From contig JACPSF010000066.1 of NCBI GenBank assembly GCA_016193385.1, forward strand, positions 1 to 11,880: DNA of 11,880 nucleotides, given 5' to 3'. The notes beneath the pieces were generated by a model. The model made no database searches, was not told the DNA's origin, and saw nothing but the letters and a program-made list of their open reading frames with translations. The stretch's first letter is position 1. Each line of letters starts with the position of its first letter. Of the stretch, positions 1 to 7,349 are shown piece by piece. This stretch comes from Deltaproteobacteria bacterium. GTDB taxonomy: Bacteria; Desulfobacterota_B; Binatia; UBA9968. Position numbers and translations under genes: made by a program.

Positions 1-34
1 GGAGTCGACGGTTCGAGTCCGTCCACCGCCACCA
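1..34 (+). tRNA. tRNA, 3' end only (partial)
   Basis: The window opens inside a tRNA. A perfect 5-bp T stem (GACGG at 7-11 with CCGTC at 19-23) encloses the canonical 7-nt loop TTCGAGT. It is followed by a 7-nt acceptor strand (24-30), discriminator A31 and an encoded CCA at 32-34. The missing 5' acceptor strand should read close to GGCGGTG. The anticodon lies outside the window, so the isotype cannot be stated. Confidence 0.85.
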
Positions 35-57
35 GCTTTCTCTGCCAAGACACAGGC

Positions 58-777
58 TTAATACTTAAAGTTCCATTCCTCGCTCGAATACCGCCCTTCC
101 GCTAACCCTTCGACCTCTGCCAGATGAATATCTCGAAAAAGTTCCGCCGCTCCCCATGCCTCCCGCAGCGCCTGTTTAACCAGGGCTGGCCGGAGATTCA
201 AATTGATTAGGAATTCCTGATGCGGGCGGTTCTGTCGGTAGGACGGCTGGCGTTGCGGCATGCACAATACTCTTTCCATCAATGACAAATCCAATTGCAA
301 CAGGAAGGTCCCGTGGTAAAGCAAAAATCGCCGCTTGCGGTATTGGGCATTGCCTGAGAACTTTAAATTTCCCTGGACCAGATCGGCAAAACCTTGAATT
401 TCTACCCTGGAGCCTATAGTCTGTTGGATAGCTTTCTGATGGCGTTGCATGATGAAGGCGTTGGTCGCGGAGATATTGCTCAGCGGGCCCGCGGGCGGGA
501 TTTCCAAGACCAACGCATAGTTCAAGCAGCCCTGTCCTTGTAGCACTGCGCCGCCTCCGCTGCAGCGCCTGAAAACGGGGATGCGATTCCGTTGGCAGGC
601 AGGAAGGTCAATTTCCGAAAGGACCCGATTCGAGTAGCCCAACACCACGAAGTGCTCGCGCGGTTCCCAAACCCTTAAAATCTCATGCTCATAGCCCCTC
701 TCACACAAGGCGACCAGAGCTTCGTCACAGGCCAGATTATGTTGCGGGGTTGGAAACGTCAGATCGATGTATTGCAT
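58..777 (-). CDS. Lipoate-protein ligase family protein (stand-alone catalytic domain)
   Basis: This 239-residue cytoplasmic protein belongs to the biotin/lipoate A/B protein ligase family, which attaches lipoate or octanoate to the lysine of lipoyl domains. Visible signatures are RRCSGGGAV (70-78) with a following LNYAL, the LKFSGNAQ segment carrying the likely catalytic Lys139, YHGT (154-157), and a RQPSYRQNRPHQEFLINL block (176-193). It is shorter than E. coli LplA (about 338 residues) and lacks the C-terminal accessory domain, so it may need a partner or use a pre-activated substrate. It could also be an octanoyltransferase of the LipM type. The reading frame stays open upstream to 915, but the family-like N-terminus MQYIDLTFP and avoidance of overlap with aceE favour ATG at 777. 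No clear Shine-Dalgarno is visible. It is divergent from the PDH operon, whose E2 is a plausible substrate. Confidence 0.88.
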   Translation of the reverse strand: MQYIDLTFPTPQHNLACDEALVALCERGYEHEILRVWEPREHFVVLGYSNRVLSEIDLPACQRNRIPVFRRCSGGGAVLQGQGCLNYALVLEIPPAGPLSNISATNAFIMQRHQKAIQQTIGSRVEIQGFADLVQGNLKFSGNAQYRKRRFLLYHGTFLLQLDLSLMERVLCMPQRQPSYRQNRPHQEFLINLNLRPALVKQALREAWGAAELFRDIHLAEVEGLAEGRYSSEEWNFKY

Positions 778-843
778 GTCCGGACAACGCAATATATTAA
801 GTCCACGTGAACGCCTGGCCCTCAAACGATAAGGCAGCGGAAA
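778..843. promoter_or_regulatory. Divergent promoter spacer between the ligase gene and aceE
   Basis: This 66-bp spacer separates two divergent genes and should hold transcription signals for both. It contains an AT-rich run AATATATTAA (791-800), unusual in this GC-rich context and a candidate -10 region. Beside it is an imperfect 12-bp palindrome around CACGTG (801-812) that could be an operator. No convincing -35/-10 pair could be assigned to either strand, so aceE may also be transcribed from inside the ligase gene. Confidence 0.3.
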
Positions 844-3552
844 GTGGAAGCCGGGAAAAAAGATCAACAAGCCAAGCCCGATAACGCGCAGGCCGATAAC
901 GGTCGCAGTGAGCAATCGACTGCCGGGAGGAGGCCCGATGGCGCTGAGACGCGGAGGTGGGTGGATTCACTGGAGTACGTTCTCGAGTACGTGCTGAAAG
1001 ATCGCGAGTCCGATCACGCGCCCTTTCTTTTGGACAGGCTGCTCACGAGGCTGCGTGAATCCGGATTGAATATCTCCCCCATGGTGAACACCACCTACAT
1101 TAACACGATTGCGCCCGAACAAGAACCGCCCTATCCGGGGAACCGGGAGATCGAGAGGCGGATCAAGAGCTATATCCGCTGGAATGCCATGGCCATGGTG
1201 GTCAAGGCGAACCGGATTCATCACGGGATCGGAGGGCATATCTCAACCTACGCTTCCTGCGCGACTCTGTATGAAGTCGGTTTCAATCACTTTTTTAATG
1301 GCGGCGATGGCGAACGACCGCCAGACACCGTTTATTTCCAGGGGCATGCCTCGCCTGGCAATTATGCCCGGGCCTATCTGGAGCGGCGATTGGATGCGAA
1401 GCATCTGCACCATTTCCGCCAAGAGTTGGCCCCGGGAGGAGGGCTCCCCTCCTATCCGCACCCCTATCTGCTGTCCGATTTCTGGCAGTTTCCCACGGTC
1501 TCGATGGGACTTTCCCCGATCATGTCGATATATCAGGCGCGCTTTAACCGGTACCTGCGGGCCCGGGGCTTGCTAACCGCTCAGGAGCCGAAAGTGTGGT
1601 GTTTTGTGGGCGACGGGGAAATGGACGAGCCGGAATCCTCCGGCGCGTTGACCCTGGCCGCCCGGGAGAATTTGGACAACCTGATCTGGGTGGTCAACTG
1701 TAATCTCCAGCGGCTAGAGCTGGAGGCCATGTTTCGCGGCGCCGGCTGGAACGTCATCAAGGTGATCTGGGGGTCCGATTGGGATCCGCTCCTGAAGGCC
1801 GACCACAAAGGGCTCCTGGTCAAGAGAATGGAAGAAGCCGTCGACGGAGACTATCAGAAATACTCCGTCGAGCCGGGGAGCTACACCAGGAAACATTTTT
1901 TTGGGAAATATCCTGAACTCCTGGAGATGGCGAATCACCTGACGGACGAGCAGATTCACAAGCTCAATCGGGGTGGTCATGACCCGCAGAAAGTCTACGC
2001 GGCCTACAAGGCGGCTGTGGAGCATCAAGGCTCGCCCACGGTGATTCTGGCCAAGACCGTCAAAGGTTACGGCCTGGGAGAAGCCGGCGAGGGAAGAAAC
2101 GTCACCCACCAGCAGAAACAGCTCAATGAAAAAGAGCTGAGGGAATTTCGCGCGAGATTCGGCGTTCCCCTCCCGGACGAAGAGGTGGTGGAAACTCCCT
2201 TTTACCGGCCTTCTCTCGAAAGCCCGGAAACGCAGTACCTTTTAGAGCGTAGAAAAAGCCTCGGGGGATTCCTGCCCGAACGAAAAGTCAGAGCGCAGCC
2301 AATGGAGGTCCCCAGCTTGGACTATTTCACGGAATTCCTGAAGCATTCCGGCGAGCTCCAGCTCTCGACCACCATGGCCTTCGTGCGCCTTCTAAGTAAG
2401 CTTCTCCGGGACAAGGAGATCGGCAGACTCATCGTGCCGATCATTCCCGACGAGGCCCGGACTTTCGGGATGGACGCCCTCTTCCGCCAGTTCGGGATCT
2501 ATTCTCCCAGGGGACAACTCTACGAGCCCGTTGACCGCGAGACGCTCCTCTACTACCAGGAGGCCAAAGACGGGCAGATACTCGAGGAGGGTATCACCGA
2601 GGCCGGGTCGATGGCCTCTTTCATCGCCGCCGGAACCGCTTATGCCACCCACGGGCTCAACACCATCCCCTTTTACATTTTTTATTCCATGTTCGGCTTT
2701 CAGCGCATCGGCGATTTGATGTGGGCGGCTGGCGATGTCAAAGCCAAAGGTTTTCTCCTTGGAGGGACCGCCGGCCGCACCACACTCAACGGCGAAGGCT
2801 TGCAACATCAAGACGGCCACAGTCACATCTTGGCCAGCACGATCCCCACGTTGCTGACTTATGACCCTGCCTTCGCTTACGAACTCGCCGTTATTTTGCA
2901 CGACGGGATGCGGCGGATGTATAAAAACGGCGAGGAAATTTACTATTACCTGACCCTGTATAACGAGAATTACACGATGCCGGAGATGCCGCCGGGGGCC
3001 GAGCAAGGGATTCTCAAGGGGCTCTATAAATTTAAGCCAGGAGAGCCGAAAAAGCGGCACCGAGCCCACATTTTCGGCAGTGGAACTCTCCTCAGAGAGG
3101 TCTTGAGAGCGCAGGAAATCCTTGCGGAAAAGTACGGCGTCTCGGCGGATGTCTGGAGCGCCACAAGCTACAAGCTCCTGCGCAACGAAGCTTTACAGGT
3201 CAAGAGATGGAATATGCTTCATCCTCTCTCACGGCCAGGGAAGTCCTACTTGGAGTCGGTTCTGGAAAAAGAGAAAGGGCCATTCGTCGCTGTTTCCGAC
3301 TACATGCGCATCGTCCCCGACCAAATCGCCTCCTGGGTCCACGGAGGACTTGTCACTCTCGGCACCGACGGATTCGGCCGCAGCGATACGCGCCCCAGTC
3401 TGAGACGGTACTTTGAAGTCGATGCGGAGCTTACCGTCATTGCCACGCTCTACGCCCTTTCCGAGAAAGGCGCGCTGGAAAAAAAGCTGGTGGAAAAAGC
3501 CATCAAAGACTTGGGCGTTGACCCCGAAAAGGCCTATCCGTACTGGGTCTAA
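844..3552 (+). CDS. aceE: Pyruvate dehydrogenase E1 component, homodimeric type
   Basis: E1 decarboxylates pyruvate using thiamine diphosphate and transfers the acetyl group to lipoyl-E2. At 902 residues it matches the roughly 890-residue AceE family and aligns along its whole length. Recognisable elements are GGH (130-132), YFQGH (164-168), the ThDP/metal motif GDGEMDEPES (256-265) with NCNLQ (285-289), TVKGYG (405-410) with His422, PDEARTFGM (535-543), EEGITE (581-586) and HQDGHSH (655-661). After Leu291 the conserved DGPV..GNGKII segment of about 12 residues is absent, in frame. The start is uncertain: GTG 844 is the only standard start before the conserved ETRRW motif and follows a weak AAGG. 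It gives a hydrophilic 33-residue N-terminus unlike that of E. coli. A strong GGGAGGAGG/ATG pair at 925-940 is out of frame. A 12-bp tandem duplication encodes EYVLEYVL. It is the first gene of the PDH operon. Confidence 0.95.
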   Translation: MEAGKKDQQAKPDNAQADNGRSEQSTAGRRPDGAETRRWVDSLEYVLEYVLKDRESDHAPFLLDRLLTRLRESGLNISPMVNTTYINTIAPEQEPPYPGNREIERRIKSYIRWNAMAMVVKANRIHHGIGGHISTYASCATLYEVGFNHFFNGGDGERPPDTVYFQGHASPGNYARAYLERRLDAKHLHHFRQELAPGGGLPSYPHPYLLSDFWQFPTVSMGLSPIMSIYQARFNRYLRARGLLTAQEPKVWCFVGDGEMDEPESSGALTLAARENLDNLIWVVNCNLQRLELEAMFRGAGWNVIKVIWGSDWDPLLKADHKGLLVKRMEEAVDGDYQKYSVEPGSYTRKHFFGKYPELLEMANHLTDEQIHKLNRGGHDPQKVYAAYKAAVEHQGSPTVILAKTVKGYGLGEAGEGRNVTHQQKQLNEKELREFRARFGVPLPDEEVVETPFYRPSLESPETQYLLERRKSLGGFLPERKVRAQPMEVPSLDYFTEFLKHSGELQLSTTMAFVRLLSKLLRDKEIGRLIVPIIPDEARTFGMDALFRQFGIYSPRGQLYEPVDRETLLYYQEAKDGQILEEGITEAGSMASFIAAGTAYATHGLNTIPFYIFYSMFGFQRIGDLMWAAGDVKAKGFLLGGTAGRTTLNGEGLQHQDGHSHILASTIPTLLTYDPAFAYELAVILHDGMRRMYKNGEEIYYYLTLYNENYTMPEMPPGAEQGILKGLYKFKPGEPKKRHRAHIFGSGTLLREVLRAQEILAEKYGVSADVWSATSYKLLRNEALQVKRWNMLHPLSRPGKSYLESVLEKEKGPFVAVSDYMRIVPDQIASWVHGGLVTLGTDGFGRSDTRPSLRRYFEVDAELTVIATLYALSEKGALEKKLVEKAIKDLGVDPEKAYPYWV
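973..996 (+). repeat. 12-bp tandem duplication inside aceE
   Basis: GAGTACGTTCTC (973-984) is immediately followed by GAGTACGTGCTG (985-996), encoding EYVL twice. Compared with E. coli AceE, the spacing from the ETRxW motif to the following LLDRLL-like helix is four residues longer here, which fits a tandem in-frame duplication. Confidence 0.6.
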
Positions 3553-3585
3553 CAATGCAGCGCGGGCGCTGAACGAAAGCACGAG

Positions 3586-4881
3586 ATGGACGTCAAACTC
3601 CCACGCCTCGGCGAAGGCGCGGACTCCGGTATAGTGGTCAACATCCTGGTCGCCGAAGGCGATCGGATTCAAAAGGATCAGACCATCCTGGAGTTGGAAA
3701 ACGAAAAGGCCATCGCCCCGATTCCATCGCCGGTCTCCGGGATTATACAAAAGATTTACGTCAAGGAGGGCGATGAGATTACCGTCGGACAGGTGCTCAT
3801 TTCCCTTGTCGAAGAAGAGGCGGCGCCGCAAGTCTCCGCCACAGGCAAACCCGAAGCCGCCTTTGAGAGCAGTAAGGGGCTGCCACGGCCCGCAGCGGAG
3901 GCCAAGGAGGAGGCGGTTCCCGCGAAGGAGTACCGCTACGAAGCCAAAAGCGGCTTCCCGCCGCCTGCCTCACCCTCGATACGAAAACTGGCCAGAAACC
4001 TGGGGATCGACCTGACCCGAGTCCAGGGGGGCGAGCCGGGTGGCAGGATCACGCTAGCGGATGTCAGAGCCTATATCCAGCGGCTCCAGCAGATCGCCTT
4101 TGAAAAGAAACCCGCTGTCGTTCAGGAAGCCCCGATGCGCGCGCCGGAAAGCATAGATTTTTCCAAATGGGGAGCGGTCACGAAAAAAAGGATGTCGCCG
4201 TTGAGGCGGACGGTAGCGGCCAGGACCCAAGAGGCCTGGTCCACGGTCCCCCATGTGTTCCAGTTCGATGAGGCCGATATTACGGCGCTTCTGGAGATGA
4301 GAAAGAAATATGCCCTGTTCTACGAGAAAAAGGGCGCGCACCTTACGCTCACCGCCCTGGCTTTGAAAGCGGTTCTCCTGCCACTCAATAAGTTCCCGAT
4401 TTTCAACGCGAGCCTGGATGAGGCCGCAGAGGAAATCGTTTACAAGGAGTACTACCATATCGGGGTTGCCGTCGATACAGAGTCCGGATTGATCGTACCG
4501 GTAATCAAGGACATAGACAGGAAAAGCCTGTTCGATCTATCGAGGGAGCTGGGCGAAGTGGCGGAAAGGACAAGACGAAGAGAAGTTTCCCTGGGAGAGC
4601 TGCAGGGCGGCACTCTGACGATATCCAACCTTGGCGGCATCGGCGGCGCGCATTTCACCCCCATCGTCTACAAACCACAATCGGCGGTCATCGGTTTGGG
4701 ACAGGGAACGTTGAAGCCCGTTGTGAGAAATAACCAGGTGGAGATACGCACCATGCTCCCCGTGACTCTCTCTTACGACCACCGCTTGATCGACGGAGCC
4801 GATGGCGCACGCTTCATTCGCGACTTTGTCGAGGCGCTGCAGAACTTCAAAGAGGAAAATTTCAAGCTGGAAGGGAAATAG
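3586..4881 (+). CDS. aceF: Pyruvate dehydrogenase E2, dihydrolipoamide acetyltransferase
   Basis: E2 forms the core of the PDH complex and transfers acetyl groups from its lipoyl arm to CoA. The 431-residue protein has one N-terminal lipoyl domain (about 1-76) with the lipoylated lysine at Lys41 in ELENEKAIAP. An Ala/Pro/Glu-rich linker follows (about 77-127), then a peripheral subunit-binding domain (about 128-165, SIRKLARNLGIDL...GGRITLADV) and the acyltransferase domain (about 195-425). The catalytic motif DHRLIDG places His399 and Asp403. E. coli AceF has three lipoyl domains; one is common in other phyla. The E1p-type partner upstream and the ISNLGGIGGAHFTPIVYKP segment support the pyruvate branch rather than the 2-oxoglutarate one. 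It starts at ATG 3586, 33 nt after aceE, with only a weak purine-rich ribosome site. Confidence 0.95.
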   Translation: MDVKLPRLGEGADSGIVVNILVAEGDRIQKDQTILELENEKAIAPIPSPVSGIIQKIYVKEGDEITVGQVLISLVEEEAAPQVSATGKPEAAFESSKGLPRPAAEAKEEAVPAKEYRYEAKSGFPPPASPSIRKLARNLGIDLTRVQGGEPGGRITLADVRAYIQRLQQIAFEKKPAVVQEAPMRAPESIDFSKWGAVTKKRMSPLRRTVAARTQEAWSTVPHVFQFDEADITALLEMRKKYALFYEKKGAHLTLTALALKAVLLPLNKFPIFNASLDEAAEEIVYKEYYHIGVAVDTESGLIVPVIKDIDRKSLFDLSRELGEVAERTRRREVSLGELQGGTLTISNLGGIGGAHFTPIVYKPQSAVIGLGQGTLKPVVRNNQVEIRTMLPVTLSYDHRLIDGADGARFIRDFVEALQNFKEENFKLEGK

Positions 4882-6324
4882 ATGGAGCCATTGAAAACCG
4901 AAATCGTGGTATTGGGGGCTGGTCCGGGGGGCTACGCCGCAGCCTTTTACGCGGCAGACAAAGGGAAAAAAGTCGTCTTGGTAGAGCAGCACAAGCGGCT
5001 GGGCGGCGTTTGTCTCAACTCCGGCTGCATTCCATCCAAGGCCCTGCTCCACTCGATGCAACTCATCAGGGAGGCGAAAAGCTCTCCCCTAAGAGGTGTC
5101 AGTTTCGATGAGCCGCGCATCGACCTAGCGCGTATGCGCGCGTGGAAAGAATCCATCCTGGACAAGCTCAGTCAAGGCATCGCCGGCCTGGCACAGAGAA
5201 GGAACGTCGAGGTTTTGCACGGCAGAGGCCACTTCGAGGATTCCCGGACCCTCCGAGTGGAAACAGCTGAGGGGCAAAAATTCATTAACTATGAAACCGG
5301 CATCATCGCCGTGGGGTCCAAGCCCGCCATGCCCTCGGCTTTTGATCTGGGAAACAAAAGGGTGATGACCTCGACCGAAGCGCTCGAGCTCGAAGAAATT
5401 CCGAATGAGCTTCTTGTCGTCGGGGGCGGGTATATTGGGATGGAATTGGGGACGGTCTATGCGACGCTGGGAAGCAAGGTTACGGTGGTAGAGCTCCTGG
5501 ATTCGATCTTGCTGGGAGCCGACCCCGACCTGGTCCGGCCCGTCATGCGCTACGCCCAGGAGGCGTTCAAGGAAGTCCGCTTGAAGACCAAGGTCCTGAA
5601 AATGGCCACCAGCGGCAGACAGATCAAGGTGACCATGGAGTCCGAAAAGCAGCGGACAGAGGAGCTATACGACCGGGTTCTGGTCTGCGTGGGGCGCGTC
5701 TCCAACTGCAACGATCTGGGACTCGAAAATACCAAGGTAGAACGGGACGACAAGGGATTTGTCAAGGTCAATGCGCAGAAGCGGACCGCGGACCCCGCCA
5801 TCTTTGCCATCGGCGACGTGGCTGGGGGCGCTCTGCTCGCGCACAAAGCTGCCAGGGAAGCGAGGATCGCGGTGGACGCGATCACGGGCGAGGCCAGCTC
5901 CGCCGACGCCTTTGTCATTCCGGCGGTGATCTTCACCGATCCGGAAGTGGCCTGGTGCGGTCTCACGGAAACTGAAGCAAAAGAAAAAGAAATTCCGGCG
6001 CAGGTGGCGAAGTTCCCTTGGTCGGCCTCCGGAAGGGCGCTGACCTTGGACCGTCCGGATGGGCTCACCAAACTGATCATCGAACCCGAAACCGAGCGCA
6101 TCTTAGGGGTCGGCATCGTGGGCGCCGGAGCCGGCGAGCTCATCAGTGAAGGGGTTCTCGCCGTGGAGATGGGAGCCACAGCCAGAGACCTTGCGGATTG
6201 CGTCCACCCTCACCCGACGCTTTCCGAAACGCTTATGGAGTGCGCAGAGGTTTTTTACGGCTATTCCACCCATACGTTCGTACGCAAACGAACAGGCACG
6301 TTACCGAAAGAGGCGGCCCGCTAG
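4882..6324 (+). CDS. lpdA: Dihydrolipoamide dehydrogenase (E3)
   Basis: E3 is an FAD flavoprotein that reoxidises the dihydrolipoyl group of E2 and passes electrons to NAD+. At 480 residues it has the usual length. It shows the FAD dinucleotide motif GAGPGG (12-17), the redox disulfide Cys44/Cys49 in CLNSGCIPSK, the NAD motif GGGYIG (181-186), the second FAD motif AIGDVAGG (309-316) and the C-terminal His444...Glu449 dyad in HPHPTLSE. Ser47 replaces the more usual Val between the redox cysteines. The ATG directly abuts the aceF stop codon (zero spacing) and is preceded by GGAAGGG (4869-4875), so translational coupling with aceF is likely. Position after aceE and aceF identifies it as the E3 of this complex, although one E3 may serve several 2-oxoacid dehydrogenases. 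Confidence 0.96.
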   Translation: MEPLKTEIVVLGAGPGGYAAAFYAADKGKKVVLVEQHKRLGGVCLNSGCIPSKALLHSMQLIREAKSSPLRGVSFDEPRIDLARMRAWKESILDKLSQGIAGLAQRRNVEVLHGRGHFEDSRTLRVETAEGQKFINYETGIIAVGSKPAMPSAFDLGNKRVMTSTEALELEEIPNELLVVGGGYIGMELGTVYATLGSKVTVVELLDSILLGADPDLVRPVMRYAQEAFKEVRLKTKVLKMATSGRQIKVTMESEKQRTEELYDRVLVCVGRVSNCNDLGLENTKVERDDKGFVKVNAQKRTADPAIFAIGDVAGGALLAHKAAREARIAVDAITGEASSADAFVIPAVIFTDPEVAWCGLTETEAKEKEIPAQVAKFPWSASGRALTLDRPDGLTKLIIEPETERILGVGIVGAGAGELISEGVLAVEMGATARDLADCVHPHPTLSETLMECAEVFYGYSTHTFVRKRTGTLPKEAAR

Positions 6325-6360
6325 TTTCCCGGCGCGGCGTTGCCAACGAGCTGCTTCCCG

Positions 6361-7257
6361 ATGACGAACCCACCTCCCTGCGTTTACCTCGTCGATGGGA
6401 GCTCGTACATTTTCCGGGCCTTCTTCGCCCTACCGCCCCTTACCAATTCGGCCGGGCTGCCGACCCAAGCTATTTACGGCTTCACCACCATGACGCTTAA
6501 GTTTCTTAAGACCTATAAGCCCGAGTATCTGGCGGTGGCGCTCGACGCCGGGAAGGAAACCTTCCGCAACCAAATCTATCAAGCCTACAAGGGAAATCGG
6601 CCTGAGGCGCCGCCGCAGCTCATCCCCCAGTTTCCTTACATCCGCAAGGTTCTGAAGGCCATGAGCGTTGTCGTCTTGGAGCTCGAAGGGTTCGAGGCCG
6701 ATGATATCATAGCCACTCTGGCTAAGGATTTTTCCGCCCGCGGGCTTTCCGTCGTCATCGTCTCGGGAGACAAGGACCTGATGCAACTGGTGGGAGAAAA
6801 GGTCAAGCTCCTGGATACCGCCAAAGAGAAATGGATCGATGCGGCCGCGGTCAAGGAAAAATTCGGCGTTGAGCCGGAAAAGGTGACCGAGGTCATGGGG
6901 CTCATGGGAGACGCGATTGACAATATCCCCGGGGTCAAGGGAATCGGGGAGAAAACGGCGAGCGCCTTAATTCAAAGGTACGAGTCCCTCGATAATCTCT
7001 TCGATCATCTGGACGACCTGGAAAAGTCGGACCTCAAGGGGGCACGCCGCATCCGCAACGCCCTCGCCGATCGCAAAGAAGAAGCCCTTCTGAGCCGCGA
7101 GCTGGCCACGGTAAGGACCGACGTCCCCATCCGGGTGGAGCCGGAGCAGCTGCGCTACAGGGGTCCGGAGAAAGAGAAGTTGCGTGAGCTCTTTAGCGAG
7201 CTCGAATTCACCCAGCTCCTGAAAGCTCTTGAAGCTGACAACTTAGCGGCCAACTAA
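6361..7257 (+). CDS. Stand-alone 5'-3' exonuclease (PolA N-terminal domain family)
   Basis: This is a 298-residue metal-dependent 5' nuclease of the FEN/PolA N-terminal family, which removes RNA primers and 5' flaps. The acidic metal-ligand positions are present: Asp12 (LVDGSS), Asp62 (ALDAG), Glu112/Asp114/Asp115 (FEADD), Asp137/Asp139 (SGDKD) and Asp184/Asp187 (GDAIDNIPG). The basic YKGNR segment (76-80) and the helix-hairpin-helix IPGVKGIGEKTA (189-200) are also present. The protein ends at LEFTQLLKAL, where the PolA exonuclease domain normally ends. No polymerase or 3'-5' exonuclease domain follows, so it is either a natural stand-alone enzyme (like ExoIX/Xni) or a truncated polA derivative. 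ATG 6361 is preferred over an upstream TTG at 6340 because LVDGSSYIFRAFF then sits close to the N-terminus, as in the family. It lies 36 nt after lpdA. Confidence 0.92.
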   Translation: MTNPPPCVYLVDGSSYIFRAFFALPPLTNSAGLPTQAIYGFTTMTLKFLKTYKPEYLAVALDAGKETFRNQIYQAYKGNRPEAPPQLIPQFPYIRKVLKAMSVVVLELEGFEADDIIATLAKDFSARGLSVVIVSGDKDLMQLVGEKVKLLDTAKEKWIDAAAVKEKFGVEPEKVTEVMGLMGDAIDNIPGVKGIGEKTASALIQRYESLDNLFDHLDDLEKSDLKGARRIRNALADRKEEALLSRELATVRTDVPIRVEPEQLRYRGPEKEKLRELFSELEFTQLLKALEADNLAAN

Positions 7258-7315
7258 GCGACTGGCTGTGGGTCCGGTACGATGCCGCAGAGCATAAGCG
7301 CTAAGAGGATTCACT

Positions 7316-7342
7316 CCCGATCGGGTAAGCCTCCTGTACAGG
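7316..7342. promoter_or_regulatory. Two adjacent 10-bp palindromes upstream of the thiolase cluster
   Basis: Two perfect palindromes, CCCGATCGGG (7316-7325) and CCTGTACAGG (7333-7342), sit 17 bp apart centre to centre, just before the start codon at 7350. They could form an operator for a dimeric regulator of the downstream cluster. Perfect 10-mers do occur by chance, and the second overlaps the ribosome-binding region, so support is weak. Confidence 0.2.
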
Positions 7343-7349
7343 TGAGAAG

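Noticed and set aside
58..915. Longer N-terminus of the lipoate ligase from the upstream start at 915
   Set aside because: The extra 46 residues overlap aceE and do not resemble the family, whereas the N-terminus at 777 does.
2806..2826. AceE HEDGHSH motif altered to HQDGHSH as a possible inactivating change
   Set aside because: This position appears to vary among AceE proteins and the flanking residues are intact, so it was not considered notable alone.
2392..3069. A long minus-strand open frame opposite aceE (225 codons), and similar antisense frames elsewhere
   Set aside because: These are antisense shadows of well-supported plus-strand genes in GC-rich DNA; the translated products resemble no known protein.
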